DNA from: Geopsychrobacter electrodiphilus DSM 16401 | Lineage (GTDB): Bacteria; Desulfobacterota; Desulfuromonadia; Desulfuromonadales; Geopsychrobacteraceae | Reading direction: 5' to 3' | Assembly (NCBI RefSeq): GCF_000384395.1 | Contig: NZ_ARWE01000001.1 | Location: forward strand, 620,001 to 684,000 | DNA length: 64,000 bases | Shown: one piece after another, positions 18,917 to 26,044 of the stretch | How positions within the stretch are numbered: position 1 is the first letter of the stretch | Layout of the letters: each line of letters starts with the position of its first letter | Translations under genes and position numbers: made by a program | The notes under the pieces: model-generated | Seen by the model: only the letters and a program-made list of their open reading frames with translations | What the model was told of the DNA's origin: nothing | Databases searched by the model: none

Positions 18917-19804
18917 ATGGAAATCTATATCGAATCATTGCTCAATGGCCTGTTGATGGGCTCGATCTACGGCCTGACCGCGGTCGGGTTGACCGTGATT
19001 TTCGGCGTTTTGAAGGTCATCAACTTTGCCCACGGTTCCATCCTGATGGTCGGGATGTTTGTGGCCTACTGGTGTGTCACCCTGACCGGCATGAACCCCT
19101 ACCTGGCGATCCCGATCGTCGTGCCGCTGATGTTTTACTTCGGCTACTTTATGCAGCAGATCGTTATCGAGCCGGTGTTCAAGGCGGAAAAAGATGTTCG
19201 CGAGCCGATCACCGTCATTATTGTCACCACCGGGGTCTGGTACATCCTCGATAACCTGGCCTTGATGTTTTTCGGTGCCGAGTATCGTGTGGCCCATACC
19301 AGCGTCACCGGCAAACTATTTGAACTGCCGGGCGGGATCTATCTGTTGCAGCCCAAGGTTTACGGCTTTGTCATTACCTTCGCCTGTGCCCTTTTTCTGT
19401 TCTGGTTTCTTAAAAATACCGTCATGGGTAAAGCGATTCGGGCGACCAGCCTCGACCGCGATGCGGCCAGTCTGATGGGGGTCAATCAATATCGCATTTA
19501 TCGGACCGCCTTCGGCATCGGCACCGCGGCCTGTGGTCTGGCGGGCTGTGTACTGATTCCCTTTTACTATGTCTATCCCAGCGTCGGACTCGTTTTCGAT
19601 ATCCGCGCGTTTATCATCGTGGTCCTCGGCGGTCTTGGCAGTATTCCGGGGGCAATCATCGGCGGCATCATCATCGGCGTGATCGAAGAGGTCGGAGCCA
19701 TGTTTATGCCGTCAACCTGGACCGAGTTGGTCATTTACGGTCTGTTTCTGTTGCTGTTATTTGTCAAACCTGCCGGTCTGTTCGGTAGTAAACAGGATTT
19801 CTAA
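18917..19804 (+). CDS. livH: LIV-type ABC transporter permease, LivH family
   Basis: An inner-membrane permease with about eight hydrophobic segments. Family motifs are LLNGLLMGSIYGLTAVGLTVIFGVLKVINFAHG near the N-terminus, GKAIRATSLDRDAASLMGVN (the coupling loop), and VLGGLGSIPGAIIGGIIIGV. The open frame begins at 18851, but LivH proteins usually start only a few residues before NGLLMGSIYGL. I prefer ATG 18917, giving 295 residues, although its ribosome-binding site is weak and ATG 18875 is an alternative. It partners with LivM. Confidence 0.9.
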   Translation: MEIYIESLLNGLLMGSIYGLTAVGLTVIFGVLKVINFAHGSILMVGMFVAYWCVTLTGMNPYLAIPIVVPLMFYFGYFMQQIVIEPVFKAEKDVREPITVIIVTTGVWYILDNLALMFFGAEYRVAHTSVTGKLFELPGGIYLLQPKVYGFVITFACALFLFWFLKNTVMGKAIRATSLDRDAASLMGVNQYRIYRTAFGIGTAACGLAGCVLIPFYYVYPSVGLVFDIRAFIIVVLGGLGSIPGAIIGGIIIGVIEEVGAMFMPSTWTELVIYGLFLLLLFVKPAGLFGSKQDF

Positions 19805-19902
19805 AGCACGAACTCTGTTTTCCTGCTGAAAACCGACGGGGATAAATTCCATTGCCAGGCGTCAGGATTGCCCCTGTTTTTGCTCCTTAAGGAGAAATTT
19901 TT

Positions 19903-20904
19903 GTGAAAGCACTCATCGATAGTCACGCTAATAAATATTTACTGGCCGCGGCGCTGCTGATCGCTCTGCTCGCACCCCAGATCATTACCAGTCCGTCGAT
20001 CATGCAGATCATGATCCTGACCCTGTTTTTTGCCTATCTGACCTCCTCCTGGAACCTGGTCGGGGGATTTGCCGGGGTTCTGCCCATGGGTCACTCGGCG
20101 TTTGTCGGCATCGGGGCCTATACCTCGACCATCCTCTATCTGCATTACGGCCTCTCTCCCTGGTTCGGAATGCTGGCCGGCGGGGTGCTGGCTGCGGTGG
20201 TCGGGATCATCATCGGGATTCCCACCCTCAAGCTGCGCGGCGCCTATTTTGCCCTGGCGACCATCGCCTTCGGCGAAGGGATCCGCGTGCTGGTGGAAAA
20301 CCTCGATATGATCGGCCCGTTCAAGGTCAACGGTCCACGCGGACTCTTGATTAGTCTGGCCGGAAATTCCTTCAAGGATTATCAGTTCACCAGCAAGGAG
20401 AGCTATTACTACATCATTCTGGCCCTGCTGCTGGTGGTGCTGGCCATGACCTGGGTGCTGATGCGTTCCAAAATCGGCTATTACCTGAGTGCCGGTGGTG
20501 AAGACCCGGAGGCGGCCGCCGCCTTGGGGATTAATGTGCCGCGCTACAAGGTGATGGCCATGGCGATCAGCTGCTTCTTTACCGCGCTGGCGGGGACCTT
20601 TTATGCGCAGATGTTTCTGTATTTCTACCCCAAATCGATTCTCGGTCTGGATATGTCCTTCGAGATCGCCTTTATCGCTCTGATCGGTGGTCGTGGCACG
20701 ATTGTCGGGCCGCTGCTTGGCGCGTTGTTACTGCGACCGCTGAATGAATTCACCCGTATTTATCTGGGGGGAATTCTGCCGGGAATGCACCTGGTGATCT
20801 TCGGGTTGATCCTGATCCTGGTAATGATCTTCCAGCCACGCGGGATTCAGGAACCTTTGACCCGCCTTTATCGCCGGATTCTATACCGAATTCATGGCAG
20901 CTGA
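19903..20904 (+). CDS. livM: LIV-type ABC transporter permease, LivM family
   Basis: A 333-residue inner-membrane permease with about nine hydrophobic segments. Motifs include SSWNLVGGFAGVLPMGHSAFVGIGAYTS, LRGAYFALATIAFGEGIRVL, and near the C-terminus ALIGGRGTIVGPLLGALLLRPL. The GTG start at 19903 has AAGGAG at the right distance, inside the small palindrome CTCCTTAAGGAG. It forms the membrane channel with LivH. The roughly 100-base gap after livH holds no evident terminator. Confidence 0.93.
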   Translation: MKALIDSHANKYLLAAALLIALLAPQIITSPSIMQIMILTLFFAYLTSSWNLVGGFAGVLPMGHSAFVGIGAYTSTILYLHYGLSPWFGMLAGGVLAAVVGIIIGIPTLKLRGAYFALATIAFGEGIRVLVENLDMIGPFKVNGPRGLLISLAGNSFKDYQFTSKESYYYIILALLLVVLAMTWVLMRSKIGYYLSAGGEDPEAAAALGINVPRYKVMAMAISCFFTALAGTFYAQMFLYFYPKSILGLDMSFEIAFIALIGGRGTIVGPLLGALLLRPLNEFTRIYLGGILPGMHLVIFGLILILVMIFQPRGIQEPLTRLYRRILYRIHGS

Positions 20905-20932
20905 GCCTGCTACCAGAGGAGAATAAGCCGTT

Positions 20933-21664
20933 ATGGCATTATTGGAAGTTAAACAGGTTACGAAACGTTTCGGCGGGCTGGTGGCGGTGAATGACGTCAG
21001 CCTGACGGTTGAGGAAGGTCAGATTATTGGCATCATCGGCCCCAACGGCGCAGGGAAGACTACGCTGTTCAACTGCATCGCCGGGGCCTTCCCTCCGAGC
21101 GACGGACAGATTAAGTTCGAAGGGCAGGAGATCGGCGGCAAAAAACCACACCAGATTTGTAAGCTCGGGCTGTCGCGCACCTTTCAGGTGGTGAAGCCGT
21201 TCGCCAGCAAAACTGTGCTGTACAATGTGACCGTCGGTGCCTTTGCCAAGACCAGTCGCCGTTCCGAAGCCGAGGCCAAGGCGCTGAAGGTGCTGGAATT
21301 TCTGCAGATGGCGGATAAAAAGGATGTGCTGGCCAAGCACCTGACCCTGCCTGAGCGCAAACGTCTGGAGCTGGCCCGCGCGCTGGCCACCGAACCGACC
21401 ATGCTGCTACTGGATGAAGTGATGGCCGGGCTGCGTTTTTCGGAGATCGAAGTGATGATCGAGGTGCTGAAAAAAATTCGTGCGGCCGGGGTCACGCTGG
21501 TGATTGTTGAACATATCATGCAGGCGATCATGTCTTTATCCGACCATATTTACGTGCTGAACTTTGGGGGCCTGATCGCCCAGGGGGCGCCCGCCGAGAT
21601 CGCGCAGAACCAGGAAGTGATCAAGGCCTATCTGGGAGATGATTATGTCACTGTTGAAGATTGA
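20933..21664 (+). CDS. livG: LIV-type ABC transporter ATPase, LivG family
   Basis: A 243-residue cytoplasmic ATPase. Walker A is GPNGAGKTT (about residues 35-43) and Walker B LLLDE (about 158-162). The usual LSGGQ signature is replaced by LTLPERKRLELARAL and the normal LDEP by LDEVMAGL. Such divergence is known in a subset of LivG proteins, and the catalytic Glu and Walker Lys are present, so I expect an active enzyme. AGGAGAATA precedes the ATG. Its 3' end overlaps livF. Confidence 0.92.
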   Translation: MALLEVKQVTKRFGGLVAVNDVSLTVEEGQIIGIIGPNGAGKTTLFNCIAGAFPPSDGQIKFEGQEIGGKKPHQICKLGLSRTFQVVKPFASKTVLYNVTVGAFAKTSRRSEAEAKALKVLEFLQMADKKDVLAKHLTLPERKRLELARALATEPTMLLLDEVMAGLRFSEIEVMIEVLKKIRAAGVTLVIVEHIMQAIMSLSDHIYVLNFGGLIAQGAPAEIAQNQEVIKAYLGDDYVTVED

Positions 21665-22355
21665 ACGGCTGAACGCTGGCTATGGAGATATCCAGGTGCT
21701 CTTCGACCTGTCGCTGGAGGTTCGTCAGGGGGAGGTGCTGAGTATTATCGGGGCCAACGGCGTCGGTAAAACCACCCTCTTAAAAACCATCTCCGGCCTG
21801 ATGAAGTCCGAATCCGGAAGCATCCGATTTAAGGATCAGGAGATCCAGAAACTTCCACCCGAAGAGATCGTCAGCCTGGGAATTGCCCAGATTCCCGAGG
21901 GGCGGCGACTCTTCACCCTGATGTCGGTGCTCGAAAACCTAGAGATGGGCGCCTATACGCCCCGGGCCAGACCGCACAAAGACGAGACCCTGCAGGAGGT
22001 TTACCGGATTTTCCCGCGCCTGCAGGAACGGGAGGCACAGCTTGCCGGGACCCTTTCCGGTGGAGAGCAGCAGATGGTGGCGATCGGGCGCGGGATTATG
22101 GCCCGGCCCGAAGTCATGATGTTCGACGAGCCCTCGCTGGGCCTGTCGCCGGTATTGCGCGAGGAGACTTTCCGCGTGGTGCGGCGGATTGCTGAAACCG
22201 GGGTGACGGTGGTGCTGGTAGAGCAGGACGTCAAGCACAGCCTCAGCATCAGTGACCGCGCTTACGTCATGGAACGCGGTCAGGTGGTGCTGGAAGGGAC
22301 GGGAGCCGAGCTGCTGGTTAATCCCCATGTCAGAAAAGCCTACCTGGGAATCTGA
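21645..22355 (+). CDS. livF: LIV-type ABC transporter ATPase, LivF family
   Basis: A 236-residue cytoplasmic ATPase with canonical motifs: Walker A GANGVGKTT, signature LSGGEQQM, Walker B MMFDEPSLGLSP and switch region VVLVEQDVKHSL. ATG 21645 (MSLLKIERLNAGYG) is preferred to the in-frame ATG 21639 because GGAG is then correctly spaced. It overlaps livG by 20 bases, pointing to coupled translation. With LivG it powers the LivHM channel. Confidence 0.94.
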   Translation: MSLLKIERLNAGYGDIQVLFDLSLEVRQGEVLSIIGANGVGKTTLLKTISGLMKSESGSIRFKDQEIQKLPPEEIVSLGIAQIPEGRRLFTLMSVLENLEMGAYTPRARPHKDETLQEVYRIFPRLQEREAQLAGTLSGGEQQMVAIGRGIMARPEVMMFDEPSLGLSPVLREETFRVVRRIAETGVTVVLVEQDVKHSLSISDRAYVMERGQVVLEGTGAELLVNPHVRKAYLGI

Positions 22356-22385
22356 TTTTCGTTTGATCTGCAGGCTAAAATGTTT

Positions 22386-22427
22386 CAGCCCCGGCCGCAC
22401 ACTTTGCGGGCGGGGCTGAGTTTTTTG
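22386..22427 (+). terminator. Intrinsic terminator of the liv operon
   Basis: CAGCCCC-GG-CCGCA and TGCGG-GC-GGGGCTG form an interrupted stem 30 bases after livF, followed by AGTTTTTT. This closes the transporter transcript before the next regulator. Confidence 0.8.
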
Positions 22428-22536
22428 GGAACCCCGATGACGCGAGTCTCAGCCGCAGGAATGATTCTCTATTGAATTTATTGATTCAGTATTGAATCCG
22501 CCCCAGGGACTATGTTAACACTAGGGTCCGGTCAAA

Positions 22537-24333
22537 ATGTCTTCAGGTTTCTTTGGCGAAAAGCCAAAGGCCCAGTTTCTTTCGGGGGTTCCCATGCAAC
22601 CATCTGCCTACCGTGACGCCCTGCTCGATTCAACAACCGCCGGATTGATCGTCTTTGATCTGGAGGGGGACATTTGCTTCGCGAACAATCTGGCGCGGTC
22701 TTTTTTGCAACATCCGACAGATCAATCCCTGATCAGCAGTTTCCCTGAAATCTGGAATTTTACCCGGGACGCGACGGTTTATGAGACCGAGACCCTTCTT
22801 CCGCCCATGCAGCGGGAGGGCCGTGATTATTCCGCGACTGTCAAAGTAGTGAAGCAGCAGGATGAGATTGTCGGCTACGTCTGCGCCCTCTATGCCCACT
22901 CCCGTTTGGAGCGTTTGGCACGCGACACCAAAGCCTTTCAGGATCTTGCGCGGGAGGAGAGCGCGATAATCAATTTTTCCTCCGATGGCCTCTGGATCTG
23001 TGACGCCTCGGCCAAGGTTGTGCGGATCAATCCGGCTTCCGAGCGTTTGAACAACGTCAGCGCCAAAGAGGTGATCGGCAAACATATGGCCGAGCTGGTG
23101 GCCGCCGGGATGCTTGATAAATCGGTCACGTTGGAAGTCCTCAAAAACAAAAAAAGCGTCAGCCTGCTGCAGAAAAGCGGTGAGCGTTCGCTGCTGTTGA
23201 CCGGTACTCCGGTCTTCGACCTGCAGGGTCAGCTCATCCGCGTGGTTGTCAGCGAGCGTGACGTTACAGAAATTGATGATCTGCAAAGGGCCCTCGAAGA
23301 GGAGGAAGCGCTTAAAAATAAATACATGGAGCAGGTCCGCTCGTTGCAGCAGGCGGAATATGGCGGGCGGGCAATTATCGCCAAAACGCCTGCGTTTATT
23401 AACCTGATCAATCAGGCGCTCAAGGTCAGCTCGGTCGATTCAACCGTGCTGATTTCCGGGGAATCCGGGGTTGGTAAGGGGCTGATCGCCGATTTGATTC
23501 ACGAGAATTCCAAACGTAAAGCCAAGCCGATGATCAGGATCAACTGCGGGGCCATTCCCGAAACCCTGATTGAATCGGAGCTGTTCGGTTATGAAAAAGG
23601 CGCGTTCACCGGGGCCCAATCGAGCAAGGCCGGTCAGTTTGAGCTGGCGAATAATGGAATTCTCTTTCTGGATGAGGTCGCAGAGCTGCCGCTCTCGGCT
23701 CAAGTCAAGCTGCTGCGCTTTCTTGAGGATGGCTGCATCACGCGTCTGGGGAGTACCCAGCGCAAGAAGGTCGATGTGCGGGTGCTGGCTGCGACCCACC
23801 GCGACCTGGATGCCATGGTCAAAGCGGGGAGCTTTCGGCTTGATCTCTATTATCGATTGAAGGTTATTCCACTGCATATCCCGGCCTTGAAAGAACGTAA
23901 AGACTGCATCCTGCCGTTGTTGCGTCATCATCTCGATTTTTTCGGCAAGAAGGTCGGGGCGCAAAAACGGCTCTCGGTTGAGGCCTCGGATATCCTCTTG
24001 AACTATGAGTATCCGGGGAATGTGCGTGAGCTGATCAACCTTTGCGAGCGGCTGGTGGTCATGACCGATTCCGAGACCATTAGTTCTGCGGATCTTCCTC
24101 AGGAGATTATGAACTCTGTCGAGGGGAGTGGCTGGAAGGCGACGCGCTGGGTCAAAGAGAAGACCCTTGCTGAAACCCTGAACAAGGTCGAGGAACAGGT
24201 TTATCGCGAAGCCCTGAAACAGTACCGGAATCAATATAAGGTTGCTGCCGCCCTTGGTGTCAGTCAGGCGACGGTCGCGCGGCGTGTCCAGAAGTACGGC
24301 ATTCTGCAAACCTCAGCGATTGAAGATCAATAA
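22537..24333 (+). CDS. PAS-domain sigma-54-dependent activator with TyrR-like HTH
   Basis: A 598-residue transcriptional activator without a receiver domain. Two PAS-like sensory domains occupy about residues 25-130 and 140-250, joined by a short helix to the AAA+ domain (about 280-500). This has Walker A GESGVGKG, the sigma-54 loop GAFTGA and Walker B GILFLDEVAELP. The C-terminus (YKVAAALGVSQATVARRVQKYGI) matches the TyrR-type helix-turn-helix. Such proteins bind small metabolites through PAS and activate amino-acid catabolic operons. It lies between the liv operon and the gabT-GDH-AOR genes, both with sigma-54 promoters. ATG 22594 is an alternative start. Confidence 0.9.
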   Translation: MSSGFFGEKPKAQFLSGVPMQPSAYRDALLDSTTAGLIVFDLEGDICFANNLARSFLQHPTDQSLISSFPEIWNFTRDATVYETETLLPPMQREGRDYSATVKVVKQQDEIVGYVCALYAHSRLERLARDTKAFQDLAREESAIINFSSDGLWICDASAKVVRINPASERLNNVSAKEVIGKHMAELVAAGMLDKSVTLEVLKNKKSVSLLQKSGERSLLLTGTPVFDLQGQLIRVVVSERDVTEIDDLQRALEEEEALKNKYMEQVRSLQQAEYGGRAIIAKTPAFINLINQALKVSSVDSTVLISGESGVGKGLIADLIHENSKRKAKPMIRINCGAIPETLIESELFGYEKGAFTGAQSSKAGQFELANNGILFLDEVAELPLSAQVKLLRFLEDGCITRLGSTQRKKVDVRVLAATHRDLDAMVKAGSFRLDLYYRLKVIPLHIPALKERKDCILPLLRHHLDFFGKKVGAQKRLSVEASDILLNYEYPGNVRELINLCERLVVMTDSETISSADLPQEIMNSVEGSGWKATRWVKEKTLAETLNKVEEQVYREALKQYRNQYKVAAALGVSQATVARRVQKYGILQTSAIEDQ

Positions 24334-24343
24334 TCCTTTCTCT

Positions 24344-24379
24344 TCAGCGCCAGGATTCAAAACTGAATCCTGGCGCTGA
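24344..24379 (+). terminator. Hairpin after the PAS activator
   Basis: TCAGCGCCAGGATTCA and TGAATCCTGGCGCTGA pair perfectly over 16 bases around an AAAC loop, 10 bases after the stop. No T tract follows, so it may act as a bidirectional or mRNA-protecting structure. Confidence 0.6.
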
Positions 24380-24656
24380 GCCGCGTTGGTAAAATCGGGC
24401 GCCACCGCTCTTCATCCTCTGGTCGAAGATCCTGCCTTCATTTTTTTTCAAAGTTTCAACTAGCTGTTATTACGGCACTATTTCAAGCTTTCTGGCGATT
24501 ATTGACGACTCGACCACTCAGGGTTTTCCGCCTGGTTGTGGGTGGCATATCCCTTGCTCTAAGTCAGGGTAGGAAAACGGCAGGCGTAGCTTTGTCTCTG
24601 TCGATAGTCAGTCTGCTATCGTGATCAAAATAACCGATTCAGTTAAAGGAGCCATC
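24380..24656. other. gabT control region
   Basis: No gene. Apart from the sigma-54 promoter at 24543-24558 it is mostly AT-rich leader and spacer (TTTTTTTTCAAAGTTTCAAC, ATTATTGACGACTCGACC). I could not find a clear copy of the 22-bp inverted repeat present upstream of livJ. Confidence 0.4.
24543..24558 (+). promoter_or_regulatory. Sigma-54 promoter upstream of gabT
   Basis: TGGCATATCCCTTGCT carries the invariant GG and GC at the sigma-54 spacing, matching the livJ promoter in both hexamers (TGGCAT, TTGCT). It lies about 100 bases upstream of the gabT start codon. Confidence 0.8.
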
Positions 24657-25934
24657 ATGTCCAATGCCCAGTTGTTAGCCCGACGCAACGCCGCTGTTCC
24701 GCGTGGCGTCGCCTCTGCCACCGCCGTCTTTGCCGTCAAGGCCGAAAACGCCGAGATCTGGGACGCCGAGGGGAAGCGTTATCTCGACTTCGCCGCCGGG
24801 ATCGCGGTGTGCAATACCGGTCACCGTCACCCCAGGGTCATGGCCGCCGCCGCGGTGCAGAGCGAAGCCTTCGTCCACACCGCCTTTCAGGTGCTCCCTT
24901 ACGAAACCTACGTCGCGCTGGCCGAGCGCTTAAATGAACTGGCCCCGATCAAGCATGCCAAGACGATTCTGATGACCACCGGCGCCGAAGCGGTGGAGAA
25001 TGCGGTCAAGATTGCGCGCCACTACACCAAACGCCCGGCGGTTATCTCTTTTGTTGGCGGTTTTCATGGCCGCTCGCTGTTGACCATGGGGATGACCGGT
25101 AAGGTCGTGCCTTATAAGACCGGTTTCGGCCCCTTTCCGGCCTCGCTCTATCATATTCCGTTTCCACTCGAGCATCATGGCGTCAGCGTGCAGGACAGCC
25201 TGGACGCCCTCGAGCGCCTCTTCAAGGCCGATGTCGAGCCGAGCCAGGTCGCTGCGATTATCCTTGAGCCGGTGCAGGGGGAGGGCGGGTTCTACATCGC
25301 GCCCAAAGAATTTATGCAGGCGCTGCGTGTGCTGTGCGACAAGCACGGTATTCTGCTGATCTGCGACGAAGTTCAAACCGGTTTCGCCCGCACCGGCAAG
25401 CTGTTCGCGACCGAGTATTTCGATATCGAGCCTGACCTGATGACCATCGCCAAGTCGCTGGCCGGCGGTTATCCGTTGTCGGGGGTGATCGGCAAGGCCG
25501 AAATTATGGATTCCCCGGATCCCGGCGGTCTCGGCGGCACCTATGGCGGCAGCCCGCTCGGTTGCGCCGCGGCGCATGCGGTGCTCGATGTGATCGAAGA
25601 GGAACAACTCTGTGCGCGCAGTCTGTGCATCGGCAAGCGCATGGTCGAGCGGATTCAGCAGATGAAAGAACACCCGCAGAGCGCCGCGATCGGCGATATC
25701 CGAGGGCTGGGCGCGATGGTCGCATTTGAACTGGTGACCGAGCGTGGTGGTCACAACCCAGATCCCGAAAAGGTGAAGCAGCTGACCGCCAAGGCACTCC
25801 AAAACGGGTTGGTCCTGCTGTCGTGCGGAATTTACGCGAATACCATCCGGCTCTTGGCGCCGCTGACCACGCCCGACGCACAAATCGAGGAAGGTCTGGA
25901 TATCCTCGCCAAGTCGTTGCGTGAGATTAATTGA
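24657..25934 (+). CDS. gabT: 4-aminobutyrate aminotransferase
   Basis: A PLP-dependent class III aminotransferase of 425 residues that transfers the amino group of GABA (or a similar omega-amino acid) to 2-oxoglutarate, giving succinic semialdehyde and glutamate. Motifs are GIAVCNTGHRHPRV, TTGAEAVENAVKIARHYT, EPVQGEGGF, LLICDEVQTGFARTGKLFA and the PLP lysine in IAKSLAGGYPL (about Lys266). Close agreement with GabT makes GABA the best guess, though 5-aminovalerate is also used by this family. ATG 24657 after AAAGGAG is preferred over the upstream start at 24621. It heads the GDH-MoaD-AOR gene group. Confidence 0.9.
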   Translation: MSNAQLLARRNAAVPRGVASATAVFAVKAENAEIWDAEGKRYLDFAAGIAVCNTGHRHPRVMAAAAVQSEAFVHTAFQVLPYETYVALAERLNELAPIKHAKTILMTTGAEAVENAVKIARHYTKRPAVISFVGGFHGRSLLTMGMTGKVVPYKTGFGPFPASLYHIPFPLEHHGVSVQDSLDALERLFKADVEPSQVAAIILEPVQGEGGFYIAPKEFMQALRVLCDKHGILLICDEVQTGFARTGKLFATEYFDIEPDLMTIAKSLAGGYPLSGVIGKAEIMDSPDPGGLGGTYGGSPLGCAAAHAVLDVIEEEQLCARSLCIGKRMVERIQQMKEHPQSAAIGDIRGLGAMVAFELVTERGGHNPDPEKVKQLTAKALQNGLVLLSCGIYANTIRLLAPLTTPDAQIEEGLDILAKSLREIN

Positions 25935-25968
25935 ACGGCAGCGATAAGGTCTGAGATTTATCCGTCAT

Positions 25969-25998
25969 TGCTCCGGCCGCAAGTCTGCGGTCGGAGCA
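25969..25998 (+). terminator. Intercistronic hairpin between gabT and GDH
   Basis: TGCTCCGGCCGCA-AGTC-TGCGGTCGGAGCA is a 13-bp stem with one G-T wobble and a 4-base loop. It lacks a T run, so partial termination or mRNA processing is more likely than full termination. Confidence 0.5.
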
Positions 25999-26044
25999 GA
26001 TTACAATGCGCGTCATAACGGGGTGACAGGGCAGGAGTTTACCA

